Of a DNA stretch of 64,000 nt, positions 40,783 through 54,000 are shown piece after piece. The notes beneath the pieces were generated by a model that saw only the letters and a program-made list of their open reading frames with translations, ran no database searches and was not told the DNA's origin. The stretch lies in contig VIIQ02000163.1 of NCBI GenBank assembly GCA_007449985.2, forward strand, positions 164,909 through 228,908. The letters are read 5' to 3'. The translations under genes were made by a program, and so were the position numbers. The stretch is from Desmodesmus armatus. Its lineage: Eukaryota; Chlorophyta; Chlorophyceae; Sphaeropleales; Scenedesmaceae. How positions within the stretch are numbered: the first letter of the stretch is position 1; each line of letters opens with the position of its first letter.

Positions 40783-43700
40783 GCTGGCAGATGTGTGAAG
40801 TGCAGCTGTTTGGCATGCCAACCGGAATTGGGTGTGTGATGAGGGGTGTGTGCCACACACAGTGTAGACCATCTACACCTGTGACAGTGAGGTGCTGGGT
40901 GTTGGAAAGGACTGGATGGGGGGCTGGTGTGGCTTATGGTGGAATTCGATGGATGTCCAGGGTGTCAAAAGCAGGGTTTGCGTGCCTTTCCCACTGGTGA
41001 GGTGGGGTGGGGTGTGGCTGGCCATGGGCTGCTGCTGTAGGTGTGAGTCTGCTGCGGTTCAGTGCAAGCCAAGCTATGTGCTCCTCTGGAGTCCTGTTGG
41101 GATATTGACGAGACAGGCATACAGTTATGCTATGTATGGGTCACCCATCCAGTAGGTATATTACGTCCATAGGGATCAGTGAGTCTCTTTGCTAATCTTA
41201 TCAGTAGTTACTGGCTGACTCGCTTGTCATGACAAGTGTTGACGGCAACACAGCCTTAGCCCTTCGGCAGTCACCTCATTACTTACTTGTGCAGCTGCCA
41301 AGCCTTTTGGCAGTTACCTCATTATGTTATTGTGCTTTTGACGAGCTCGCTGCATGAAGGCTGTGATCGCCTGGGTGTCTCATGCAATGTAGTGTAGTGC
41401 AGTGTAGTGTGTTGGGGAGCCTCCCTCAATGATTGAGGGCACCATGTTCCAGTGGGCGGTATGCGCAAGCAGACTCGGTCTTGTTTCAGGTACTAGCCCC
41501 GGCAGGCTCCTGTGGTTCAACGGTTTCAGCTCGGCTCCTTCCAGGGGCAGTGCTTGCACCTGCGCTGTCCGAAACGGTGCCAACGTGCTGAGCCACCCCT
41601 TCAGCAGGCATGTTATGAGCACTGCTCATGGGCACTGCCCCTGAGATAAACGCCTGAGTGTTTGGCTTGTGGCCTCAGTTGGTGCTTTGTTTCTGGCTGC
41701 TGTCGCTCAGATTTGTACTGCTGCGTGTACAGCTATGTGTACACACAGCAACTTGTCACGTATGGCTGCTGTGACCACTGTGTTCCTGTCACATATGTGC
41801 TGCTGAGCCGCCACTGATCACGGCTCTGTCCTGTTTAGGTGTTCAAGCCATGCATTGCTTCACTGAGGTAGTGCCAGGTGCTTACAGCATGGGATTGTTC
41901 TGCTCACAGGCTGTACTGTTGTTGTTGATTGAGAATACCCTCCCAGCCTGAGTCTGCCAGCCTACTTGTGACTAGCAAGGCTGGCGACTGTGCACACTGC
42001 AGTTGTTGTGGGAGCGCTTCAGGTCAATTACACTTGTTGTAGAGGGTAGAAACACACCATGGAACTTTCAATTCCAGATATCAACAGCTGTATGTATTCC
42101 TGTAGCAGACAGAAACCTACCCGGCCTTGGTGGCTGTCCCGGGCTTCCATAAACATTGAAGACCATAGGTACCTTCCTTTGCAATGCAGTGAGCATCGGA
42201 TCAGTGATACACTGTGATGGACAGTGTGGCCCACAGCGGCTGACCACCAGGCCACTGTAACTGCTTTCAATCATATTCACAGGTACGAAACTCTACATAT
42301 GATCCTGGCGCACTGCACGGCAGGAGAGCCCAGTTCAGCATGTTCATCCTCTTTGTTCTTCCTGAGCAGAAACAGTCAAAGTACCCACCATACGTAATGC
42401 GATGGTAGATGTTACAAATGGTTCCTACCACGGAACGGCACTGTGTTTGACAATAGAAGGTGGCGCTACTCACCGCGCACCCACCCCCATCTACTGCCCT
42501 TGTCAACATGTTGCCGTCTGGCCAGCAAGCCAACTGCCGTCGCGCCATACTGGATGTAGAAGCACAGAATCCAGCACATTCCGCAAAAAAATACACATGC
42601 AAGTTGAATCCTCTACTCGCCAACTAAGTAATATGGTAAGTTGACTACCTAGGGAGGCAGCACGCCATTGATGCATGCAGAAGCTGCATTATGCCACTTG
42701 GCAAAGTTGCGGCTCTTTGGCTGCAATGTATGCAGGCTACACACACGCACACACAAGTTACGTGACATCCTGCCACTACGACACGCAACGTCCTCCCACT
42801 ACTACATACAACTGAGTGTGTAGTCTATACAGAGGGGTGGGTACTGTAGTCATGTACACTCCCCTGCGCACCAGCACAGCCCGTCAGAGAATGCTCCTCA
42901 ACCCACACATGGCCGAACCTGACCCAGAGAAACAAGTGCGCAGAACACCACCGCGCAACGTGGGCAACACCAGAGCACCACAGCTGACACCACACAACAG
43001 TGAGTAGCAAGGATGTGGAGAGCTGGGCAGGGCTGTACCTTGAGGGGGGAGTGCCAAGAAACACAGTCCCTAAGGGAACAGCAGAACACAAACATGGCCA
43101 ACAGTAACACAATGCAAGCAGCAGTACAAACACGTGGTCGCAATGCGTGTGCGCACAGACCCTGGTGGGCTGTCTAGGCAGGGTATGCAGGCTTCAGGGA
43201 TATGTGGGCAAAACACATCCCAACCCCTGTCGTAATCTGTCCAAGTCTGTCCAATCCGGCCAAAAGGCTCCAGTCAGAGAGCTGCTGCACAGAGCTGGAT
43301 GCAAAACAATACAGTCATAAACACACCCGGTGCTTGTTGTACAATGATCACAAGAAAACACACGCCTGCATGAAATCGAGGGTACCACCAACAATCGGGC
43401 TGCACCCCCATACCCGCACACGCCCATGCTGCTCACCAGCCCGTCGCTTGCAACACCCGCACACACCTGTCAGTGAGTGCATATGCTGTACTGTCAGGTG
43501 CCGCCCTGCCCCACTTCCATCCACTCGTCACTTGGTGGGGGCCCAGCTGGCAACTACACAACGGCAGCTGCGCAATCTGCAGCCTCTGGTGCACACCGCC
43601 ACAAAAGCTTGGCAGTGCAGGCCATGCCACAGGGTGCTAGTACCCACCAACATAACCCCCACCCCAATGCCCCAACATACCCTCCCGCCCAAAACCACCA

Positions 43701-44723
43701 GGGTATGCAGCAGGACAAAGTGTGCTGCTTCCAAGGCAGCCTTTGTTTTTTGGATGCAGCTGGGCAACCATCCCTTCACAGCAGCACTGCATCTGCATGT
43801 GTCACCAATGACAAGCACATGCGCCTGTAGTTTGCCCCCTCCCCAATCACCATAGAGACGTCTGTGCATGTATGCATGCACGTGCTGCAATCGTGTGTCA
43901 GGCAATGATGTGTGGAAGTGTTGGTATGTAAGGGATGCAGCCATGACACAAAACACGGTCTGGCTGCCCATGCACGATGGCATGGTGTGCGTACCGACAC
44001 ATCCTACTGGCAGCAGGGTGCTACAATACCAGACATCAACCAACCATGGCTGCAGCAGACACCATGGTGCCTGTACTTTCAGCAGTTGAGTGGCTGTAAC
44101 AGCAATGCAGCACTTGGGTGACTGCCGAGCGGCATGGCAAGAAAGCATGTGCGGCACCAAGCAGCTCACAGAATAGCCCATCCAGACAGACAGCCCATCA
44201 CTTGTGCGACAACACTCCTCAAGGCCAGCCAAGACTGCACAAGCCCAGGCAAGGGGCTGCAGCATCAAAAATACAAAATGCTGCTGCTGTAGGGCCCACA
44301 CAGCAGCAGCGCACACGCAAAGCAACACAAAAGTGTGCAATGAACAGACTAGCAAGGACCACCCACACTGAAGCAAGGAGCCACAACAGGTGCAGGATGC
44401 AGCAAGCACCTCATCACCCACCATGCACTGCACTGCCTTTCTGCGGCAATGTGGCCAGTGCCATTGCGCAACCTAGTGCAACCAATAGATGCGCGCAAAG
44501 GCACGAGAAAAAAACATGGTTGCCAAGGCCCAAAACCATGCTCTCTCTGTCGCAGTCAGCAGCAGAACCCCTCTTCCCTCGCGTCATGTGTGTGCACAAG
44601 CTATGCAGACAGAACATACCCCTGCGAGGGGTGCAGCAGCTGCTGCTTTGCACACACATGACAGTCCAAACCAGTAGGCCGCACATTTGCTGTGCAGCTG
44701 AGAAACTCACAGCACCGCTCTCT
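40783..44723. other. 4-kb stretch, no gene recognised
   Basis: Open frames on both strands (the longest at 43528-44433, minus) are Cys/His/Leu-rich, overlap opposing frames, and show no domain, codon bias or exon pattern. A GTAGT-type run lies at 41392-41412. The right end should hold the 3' UTR of the U-box gene. Confidence 0.45.
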
Positions 44724-46281
44724 TCACACATCCCTCCATGTGCGCACAGGCGTGCATGGCGGCAGCGCATCATCCCTCACGCCGACACTGTCCCTGCTGC
44801 TGCGCAGGTCCTTCACTCCCTTGCTGGGGCTGCTGCTGCGGCTCGGCACAGCATCGACACAGGCAGCGCTGCTGTCTGCTGCAGCTGGTGCAGCTGCTGC
44901 ATGCGCGTTGCTATTATCCTTGCTGTTTCCATCGCTCGTAGGGTCTTCCTGCAGCCATGCGTGGATCATGTCCCTCAGCACAAGGTTGGGCACCAGCTGG
45001 TCGCTGCTGAGTGGCTGGCCTGACAGGGGGTCTGCAGCGGGAACAGCAACAAGCGGCATCGTATTGTGACATAGGTGTTAGACAAGCATCAGACGGACAA
45101 CATGACAGTGGCCAGCAAGTCAAGCGACAGGCAAAGTCCTGCACTGCGATTGGCTAACGGCCCAGGAGCTGTGCACAATGCTTTGGTAGCACCATCACTC
45201 CGCTTACACCCACTCAATGCAGACCACCTGCGCTGCTCACCAGAGTGTGTCTGTCGAATCCACTCCAGCACAGCAGCCCTGTCAAATGTAGCACCAGAGG
45301 GAGTCACCACCGGCTGGATCATCAGCCTGGAGAAGACAATGGCCACAGCAGCAGCACGTCAACCTCACGCCCACATCGGCCTTCATCATGCACTCCTCCG
45401 CAACAAGGCCAGCATCAAGATCACCAGCCACACCAGCATGGCACTGCTGACATGTCAGCTTTGTGACAGGACCAGGCTCTGCCCGCCCCAGCTGCTGCGT
45501 TGAACATCTTCTCCTTTTCCCCCAACCATACCACCCTCTCCTTGTCCTGCCAGCTGGCCATGCCACCAGCCCTCCTCCTGCAACCGCCCGGTACTCACCG
45601 CATGCTGATGGGGCACAAGAATGCCGCAGGCACATGCCACCCCCCCCCCCCCCATTAGTGCACACAAACCCAGTCAGCTTGATGTCCTCACCCTGGCCGT
45701 TTCCTTCCCTGCCAGCTGGCCATGCCGTCATACCCTGCCCCAACTACCCACTACTCACCGCATGCTGATGGGGCACAAGAATGCCGCAGGCACATGCCAC
45801 AACCCCCCCCCCCTTAGTGCACACAAACCCAGTCAGCTTGATGTCCTCGCCCTGGCTATTTCCTTCCCTGCCAGCTGGCCATGCCGTCACACCCTGCCCC
45901 AACTACCCACTACTCACCGCATGCTGATGGGGCACAAGAATGCCGTAGGCACGTGCATGATGCTGCTGACATCACGCCGGCTCTGTGACAGGTCCAAGGG
46001 CGGCAGCAGTGCCGCCGCGCAGCTGCTGCTGCTGCCGCTGCCCTGCTGCCGTGCCAGCAGCTGCCCCTCCACCTCCAGGCGCCGGATGAGGACCTTGTCG
46101 GCTGTGCTGGGGCTGCTCTCACTGCTGTACCACAGGCTGTCGGCCTGCAGGAGCACAGGAGGACAAGCGCTCAAGCAGTGAGCATGGTGTGACGTACCGT
46201 ATGGCTTACTTTTGTTGTCATGCATGTCTGTATCCCATGTGGTGGTGGTGGTGTTGAACATATGGGATGTTGAGCAGATGT

Positions 46282-46312
<31 letters not shown>

Positions 46313-47546
46313 GCTTTGAGCAAATGAGCGACGTCATCGTAGCAATCATGGCCAGACTGATGCAACATATCCCCGCCTCTCTGAACCTTCGCAAACAAGG
46401 CCTGCTGCTGTCGCTGAATGCACCAGCCTGGACTCACGTATGAGGTGGGGATCCAGAGCTGCTTGTCGATGCTCCACTCCCAGTGCGGTGTGGCGAAGGG
46501 GTGCTGCTGCGTCTGCCTGAAGTACAGCGTGCCGGTTGCTGTGTGCTGGCTGTACACACCTGCTGCATCCGGCTCCCCAAGGTCCTCTGGAACCAACCCA
46601 GCAGCATCACCACCCTGCAGGATTTGTGTTGTTTGCATGCATAGCGGCAAGGAATGAGGCAGTACGTGTCAGTGTGGGCGCATGCAATCATCCCCAGCCG
46701 TCGGCGCAACGGAAACTGCTGAACCAGCTGCACAGATGCCACTGCTTGCATGGTCAGCAACAGCAGCTGCTGCCGAGGCTCTCATGCAGTCTGCTGCACT
46801 GGGAGCACCACAGCCTGGTTGCAGGACAGCGGGCTACACAGTGATTGCAAGACATCTGTTGAGACCCCAGTAACAGGACACTTTCCTTTCGTGTAAAAAA
46901 GGCGGGAAAGCTGATAGTCAGGAGTGCTGAACCAAGCAGCAGGCCCACCTGTGTTGCGAGCCTCCACAGCCGCTGTGCTGAGCGCTTCAGCTGCTGGTGC
47001 TTCTCGTGCTGCACCACTGCTGTGCGATACAGCTTGTAGCTGACATAGCCCAGAACAGCAGCATTCACACCTGCAGCTACCACCCAGCTGGCTGCTGTTG
47101 GCTTGCCTGTGGACAGCATGGAGGGCAAGGCTTTGCTTGGAGGGAACCAAAGGGAATGGAGAAGATGTCAACAAATGCTGAAGAAGAAATGAAGAGAGCA
47201 AGTAATAGAAAGAATGCGTCAGATTCACAGCATTCCGATATATGGAGAGATGCCTTCCATCTGAGATTGTGTCATGAGCAGTGTTAGGGCAGCTGCTGCA
47301 GTAGCCACAGCTGTGTTGTTAGCCCGTGACAGCTCACACCGGCTGCCAAAAGGTGGGGAAAACTAGCTACTCACCACAAACGCCCTTCAGAACAGCGAGC
47401 AGGTCGCCGATCGCTTGGCTGGGCTCTGTAGTAGTGAGAGGATGATGCCTCGGATTTGCCCTGGCTTGAAGTGCAGCGGTGGCGGCAGTCGTCAGGGCCG
47501 CCACCGAGATAACACGTCCACACCCTGGGTTACTCTCGGAAGCCAT
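44724..47546 (-). CDS. Membrane-anchored U-box E3 ubiquitin ligase
   Basis: The exons are 47546-47375, 47106-46949, 46614-46438, 46144-45918, 45326-45241 and 45031-44724. All junctions are GT-AG and in phase, giving about 375 aa. Residues about 63-83 (SWVVAAGVNAAVLGYVSYKLY) form one hydrophobic segment, followed by a basic stretch. The middle (FATPHWEWSIDKQLWIP) is unassigned. The U-box runs from about 237 to 302: FLCPISM, PVVTPSGATFDRAAVLEWIR, DPLSGQPLSSDQLVPN, LRDMIHAWLQ. It has the full set of conserved U-box positions, so E2 binding and ubiquitin transfer are expected. The tail is Ser/Ala-rich. The anchor suggests action at a membrane, which one is unknown. It is divergent from DRC11, 527 bp apart. 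The end of exon 4 (FLCPISMR plus donor) is repeated in the following intron. Confidence 0.85.
45594..45912 (-). repeat. Two 159-160 bp duplicates of U-box exon 4 edge plus donor
   Basis: Copies starting at 45594 and 45754 repeat the genuine edge at 45913. Each carries CTCACCGCATGCTGATGGGG (minus strand, codons for CPISM and then GTGAG). The rest of each unit is intron with a C run. They lie downstream of the true exon. Each keeps a good donor, and the preserved codons end in the same phase. Confidence 0.9.
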
Positions 47547-48072
47547 ACGCTCAACTCATGCCTTCAGTCGAGGGTTGGCCAACGGTGCTGCTGACGAAGC
47601 ACCAGGCGAGGTGAAGGAAAAAGCTCGGGAGGAAACGTATGCAGCCTTTGGATGATGAATACGCGTTGAGCATAAACGCTGATTGTTCTGGGACCTTGGA
47701 CCCAGTACAGTTCATGACAAAGCAGACAGCCTTCCTCCGTCCAACGTCCTTCCAGTTTTCATTCATGAAGAGATCCATCATGAATTCCATGAACTGTCCC
47801 AGCGTCAGTGAATGAGTGACAGAAGAGACTGCTGTTGGGACAGCCAAGTGTGTACTTCTGCAGCAGTAGACCCAATCGGCAAATTTAGCAGCTCAAAAAG
47901 ATGGCCAACGTGTGAGTTATATTGTGAATCATGTGAATGCACTTTCCAGCTCCAAACAGCTCTGTACAACTGCTTGCATCAGCAGCAGATGCAGTTTCTG
48001 CTGGTCACCCACTGCACAAAACTCAACCTGCACACACACCAACTTGCCACTACGTGCAGCACATATGACATC
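47547..48072. promoter_or_regulatory. Divergent promoter region, U-box gene and DRC11
   Basis: This is the 526 bp between two oppositely oriented start codons. No TATA box is evident. A minus-strand frame of 98 codons (47847-47551) ends just before the U-box ATG. It includes the fairly protein-like GQFMEFMMDLFMNENWKDVG and could be an upstream ORF, an alternative first exon or chance. Confidence 0.45.
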
Positions 48073-51000
48073 ATGTGGCGTGAGGCTATGATGGAGCTGC
48101 TGGATCAGCTAGAGGCCGAGAACCCTGAGAACCCTGCCCTGGCACCCAAGGTACTTGTATGTCCGCTGCAGCGCTCACTCCCCACCAGCACAGCCAGCAC
48201 AGCCAGCACTTGCGTAAAGCACTTCACCCAGTTGAACCAATCTCACATGTTTCTATCTACTTATGCGCACAGCAGCAGCAGGCCTGTATTCCAGTACGTG
48301 CTGCCTTTTTGCAAGTACAACAGCTGGGCTGATTCCACCCCCCTGCTCACAACCTTCTTGCCGTAACGACTCCCCATGTGCACCACACCACTTGCAGGAG
48401 CTGTCAGAATGGGCATGCATCTACATCAGGTACCTGCAGATCTTCCGCAACCTGGAGACAGCGTACGACCAGATGCTGCAGCCCCAGAAGCGGCAGGACA
48501 TGAGGAAGGCCCTGGAAGCATGCATGGGACGCATGCTGGAGATACGGCACTGGATGGTGCGGCTATCTGTCCTGCAGGGGTCCAGCACAGCTCCACAATT
48601 CAGCACAATCAGGCTTGAGCTTTCTCAAGTCAGTGGAGGTGTCCTGCACTCCCAGGGAGGCTCACTGACTCTGCAGCAGTGCTGGCACAGATGCTGCAGC
48701 AGCCTCAGCAAGCCAGTATCTGTCCAGGTCCCTACTGTCCTGCACACGCATGTGCACTTGACATGCAACCAGCTTTGTTTGGGGTGAATAGCAGCTGAGC
48801 GAGACAGGGGACAGGGCTGCTTGTTGTAGCAAGGCTGGACAGCAGTGGCCCCTACCCACCTGGCTCCTGCAAGCTTGCTGAGGAGATCAGCACTGAAGGC
48901 CCTGGAGTACAGGACGCAGCAGTGCCATCACAACAACATGCTGCATGGGCCAGGTCCCTCCTCCGTCACACAAACTGGTGCTGCACAGGGGCGTTTTCAT
49001 AGTCGCCAGCTGAGCACGAAAAATAGTTCACATCCACGTGTGTCGGTGTATGTATTGCTGTGTGTGTATGCAGGTGAAGCTCAACAGGGGCCTGGACTTT
49101 GTGCAGCTGGACGACCTGCTGATTGACCTGAAGCTCACACCAGACGTCCTGGAGGTGCCTGTGCCACGCTACTTCATAGAGGACAGGGCACAGGTGGGTG
49201 GGCGGATGCAAGGACAGTACAGTAGAGTGCAGGGAAGGGGTGTGCTGTTCACAATCGGCGGCATCCTTTCCTCAGGATCTCAAACTGCACTCACAAGATG
49301 ATCTTCTGGGTGGATGCTTGTAACAAACAGCAGGAGCAGGTGCAGGTGCAGGTGCAGGTGCAGGTGCAGGTGCAGGTGCAGGTGCAGGTGCAGGTGCAGG
49401 TGCAGGTGCAGGTGCAGGTGCAGGTGCAGGTGCAGGTGCAGGTGCAGGTGCAGGTGCAGGTGCAGGTGCAGGTGCAGGTGCAGGTGCAGGTGCAGGTGCA
49501 GGTGCAGGTGCAGGTGCAGGTGCAGGTGCAGGTGCAGGTGCAGGTGCAGGTGCAGGTGCAGGTGCAGGAGCAGCGCAGCAGCAGCAGCAGCAGCAGCCTC
49601 GCACAGGTCCATCTACTTTGCATGTCCACGCAGTGAGCTGTCCACACACAGTGTTTCTTCAGGAAGTGTTTGCTGCCCTGTCTTACAGGAGCTGAATGAC
49701 CGGGACCGTTTCCTGCAAGTCCTGCTGGAGAAGTACCAGCAGGCCAGCGCAGCACAAGCAGGCGTGGAGCAACAGCAGCAGCAGCCACCGGGTGCGCTGG
49801 CAGCAGCGGCAGCAGCCACGGCAGGCGGAGGCAGCAAAGCAGCGCATGCGGCGGGGCTGGCGGTTAACGCTGTCAGCAGCGGGCCGCCGTTGTTGCTGGA
49901 TGAAGCTGTGGCTGTCATCATTCAAAACGAACGCGGGCGGCAGGTGAGCAGGCTGGGCGCATACTGATGCACATCAGCACATGCTTGGTTGCTTGCAGTG
50001 CAGTTGTATAGGCTGCTCGTTTGGTGACACGAAGTGTTTTGCGCTTCTGCGCAAAGTCAATCTCTTGAGGTTGAGCAAGGTAGTGTTGTAGCAGCTTTCA
50101 CAAACAGGCATGCAACAGCAGCAGGGACGGCTTCATGCTTGTGCTGCTGAGTCAAAAACACAGGTGGCCATGTCTGTGATTCTGGTGTGCATGGTGTTGT
50201 GCTGTGTGTGCTGTATGGGTGCAGGCCAGGGAGCGTGCGCGCATGATGGCAGCAGCAAAGCGCAGCAAGGCGCTGGCGGCGCAGCGTGTGGCAGCAGGGC
50301 TGGTGGTGGCGCAGGTGCGATTTGTGGTATCAGCACCTGGTTTGGCAATGGCAAACTACTACCGGCATTATCTATGCCTCAGTACAGTCTGTTTCGCAAA
50401 TGATTTGCTGCCATGGCGTGCTTCCCGGTAGCTGGTCTGCAACATTCTGTTTGTAATACAAGGGTGCTCAGCAAAGCCATTGCTGCCAAAGGGATGTTGC
50501 CAACTGCGGCTGTAGAGATCTACAGGTTTATGAGGATGTTTGCGCGCTGTTCAGGCATGTTGTGAGGATGCTGTGCACACTGATCTGGTGTTGTCCATGT
50601 TGTAGGAGGATGCTGCGCGCGTCATTCAGTCAGGCATACGTGGCGCGCTGTGGCGGCGGCGGGTGAAGCGGGAGGCTGAGCAAGAGCAGATGTTTATCGG
50701 CATGAAGCCGCAGGCAAGTCAGGCAGCCAGGTCCAGAGGGGAAGGGATGTTTCACCTGGCAGAGCCCTTTCTGCTGTTTGGGGCAAGCTTGCCAATATAT
50801 TCCTACTGTGACTGTTTACTCTGCAGCCCATTTTGTTGTCCCTTGTCTGTGTTTGAGCAGACCCCCCCCCCTCCCCCTTGCTTCCTTGTGTGTCATTCAG
50901 CTTGCTGAAACCAACTGCTATAATGTTGTGCAACTGCTACGTCGCTTGCTCCTGCAGCCTGTAGAGGCAGACCCGCAGCTTCTTGAGGCGCGGCACCTGC

Positions 51001-54000
51001 TGGCACGCAAGCAGCTGCTGCTGGACCCTGAGAATGGCACACTCAGAAAGTGAGTTCCTCACTCAACAGTTGGCGGGTGTGTGAGAGCAAACCTCAAGGC
51101 GTCATGGCACTACCTGCCCTCAAGCATGCCACGCGTCAGTGGCTGTCATGCACGCTTGGCTGTCATCGGGCCGGGCACATACACAACACAGTAGTAGCGA
51201 GCAAGGCTGAACCCTGGACCACTGGACAAGAAGCAAGCACATGCTGGGAACATGTGCTGGCACCTTCGTCCTTATTTTGCCATGCTGTCATCATGTACCA
51301 TACGTGCTAAATTAGTAGCTACAGCACGATTCTGATTGGTGTGGCTGCTGTGATGCATTGCACGTGTGTCTGCAGGTATGAGGAGGCCATTGTTGCCCTG
51401 AAGGCCAAAGTGAAGGAAACGGAGGGGGAGGATATGCGTAAGGCGATACAGGACAAGGTCAGTGTTTGGGAGCTGGGGGGGGGGGCATGTGTGTGGATGA
51501 GTGGATGTATCTTGCAGTGCACCAGGCAGTCGTGAACAGTACTGTGCAGTACGGTACATGCACCGTACAGCAAGTCGGGTCTACCGTGCAGCCATGTGCA
51601 TGTGGATGCAGCGGCGAATGAGGCATCGACGCAGCAGCGCAAACAAGGGTGTAGGACACTCATTGACAGCAGCAATTAGCATGTGCGGCTGTCGTCCGGG
51701 CCTCTGAATGCACTGTGATCAGGGGGCGCCCATTACTGACGCATGGTTCTTGCTGTCCTGTATGCTTCGCAGATCAATGCGTGGTTCATTGCCAACCGCA
51801 ATCCGCAAACAGGTGGGTGCAATGCGGCATGCAGCTGCCCCGTCTTGGCCTGTCATGGACAGTGTGCAGCTGTGGTCGTCATCCAGCACATGCAGCTGTT
51901 GGGCACTGCAGCAATTGGACAGTCCTTGACGCAAGGGTGGGCGGCGTCCCGCGGGCATTGCTGTCAACACAGAAGAGCATGCCTCCCGTCAACCAATCGT
52001 CGCTGACGCTGTTGCCTTTACAGTGGGGACTCTCAGTCGTCCTGCCAGTGTTGGCAGGATGCTTTCGTATCACCATATCGTTCATCACACAGGTAATTGT
52101 TGTGTTGGTGTGCTTGTGCCAGGGGAGTACCCGGACCTTCCAGCACATGAGGCTGGTGGCAGCAAGGTCATCCTCAACCCCCCACTGCCCACAGTGGAGG
52201 AGCTGGTGGCAGCCAACGCAGCAGCGGCAGCAGCAGCAGGGGGCAAGGGGGCCAAGGGCAAGGGCGGGGCCAAGGGGGGCAGCCGGCCGGCATCTGCGGC
52301 GGCAGCAGCAGCGGGGAAGAAGGCGCCCGGGCGAAGGATGGCAAGAAAGGTGGGTCTGTCAGACCCCTGAGGCCGAAATGCTCTGGGGCAGTGGGGGAAA
52401 GCGGGCGCAACTAGGGGGGAGGGTGCTGACAGTGCAAATCCACATGGCGGCCAGGAGCAGCAGGGGCTAGGGGCCAAGGGCAAGGGCGGCCTCAAGGGGG
52501 CCAGCCGGCCGGCATCTGCGGCAGCGGCAGCAGCAGTAGGGAAGAAGGCGCCGGGGGCAAAGGATGGCAAGAAAGGTGGGTCTGACCACCGGTGCAGGAA
52601 GCATGGCTGGGGGATGGGGGAAACAGCAGCAGAAGGGATACTGCAAGCGTAGATGCTGGCGGCTGTCCACAGCAGCAGGAGCAGCAGCAGCTGCAATGGA
52701 AGGGGGCCTTGTGCGCTGGCTTATGAGACCATGTCTTAACTCATGATCATCAAAGTTTGTTAACATGGTTTGCAGGTGGTGCTGCTGCAGCGGAGGGTGC
52801 CACGTGTGAGGTGGTGTCCTCCCACTTCATCCCCCTCATAGAGGGCGCAGTGGCGGAGTGCATCGCAAAGTGGCAGGAGCGCGCTGCACCAAGGGGTACA
52901 GCACAGCGGGTGTGTTGCGACTGCCGGCCAGCTCAGTCATATGCCTGTTGACGCCGATACAGCCAGCTTGCGTGTGGTATTTTTTTGCTTGCGTGTGGTA
53001 TTGGCGTACTACGCATGCGTGTGGTTTTGGCGTACTACGCATAGTATGCCTAGTCAGCCACAGTGAATATGTTGCGGTATACAGTGCAGCATTGGCACTG
53101 GCCTGATGAGTGGTCAGTCGCCTACACAGTCATGCAAACAAGCGCTGCAGTTCCATGGAAAGGGCAGTCATGACCATGGAGAGGGCAGTCATGACCGAGG
53201 CAGTGCCTCACACTCCTCCCTTGTGTGTGACACCCCCCCCCCCACCCCAAAATCGCCCAGGACCCTGTGTCTGACACTCCTCCTTTGTTTCAAAATAAAT
53301 CAAATCAAAGTTACACCTGTAGCTATGAAGCTCAAGAGCTCATGCCAGCCATTCACTGATATCACGGAGACCCCCCCTACCCCCCTCCCCTTTGCCGCGG
53401 CTGCGTCACCTGTACAGCTGTAAACTATGTAAACACGCTCTGCAGCTTTCGGAGTCAATCAGAAAGGCTATCACTCCTCTCAAGCATGTACACCCCTCTT
53501 CCACCCACCCCAGATCGCCCACGACCCTGAGCTGTTGAAAGACGAGCTCCCACCCCCACCCAACCCCACCCCAAATTTCCCATGACCCTTTGTCCGACAC
53601 TCTCCTTTGTGTGTGGCTTACACCCACCCCCCCTACCTCCCGCACCCCCACACCCCAGATCGCGCATGACCCTGAGCTGTTGAAGGACGAGTTCCCTCCC
53701 CCACCCAACCCCGACCCCAGATTGCCCATAACCCTTTGTCTTACACTTCTAGTTTGTGTGCGACTCCCCCCCCCCCCCCCGTCCGCCCCGTCCACCCACC
53801 ATGGGGTGAAGCTCACGCCAGATCGCCCATGACCCTGACACTCCTCTTTTGTGCGTGACCCCCCCCCCCCCCCGCCATCCCCCCAGATCGCGCATGACCC
53901 TGAGCTGTTGAAGGACGAGCTGCGTCCGCTTGTGTTTGAGGAGGTGCGGCAGCAGGTGGACGACGAGATGCGCTGCCTGCTGGCCAACCTCAAGGCAATG

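Noticed and set aside
43528..44433. Minus-strand frame of 301 codons, Cys/Leu-rich
   Set aside because: No domain, no codon bias and overlapping opposing frames. It most likely reflects a region poor in stop codons downstream of the U-box gene.
44118..45023. Plus-strand frame of 301 codons opposite the U-box gene
   Set aside because: It is antisense to a well-supported U-box exon and has no recognisable content.
49272..49967. Frames with PA, HL, TC, QV or CR dipeptide repeats
   Set aside because: They arise from the GCAGGT hexamer array. Flanking DRC11 exons join in phase without it.
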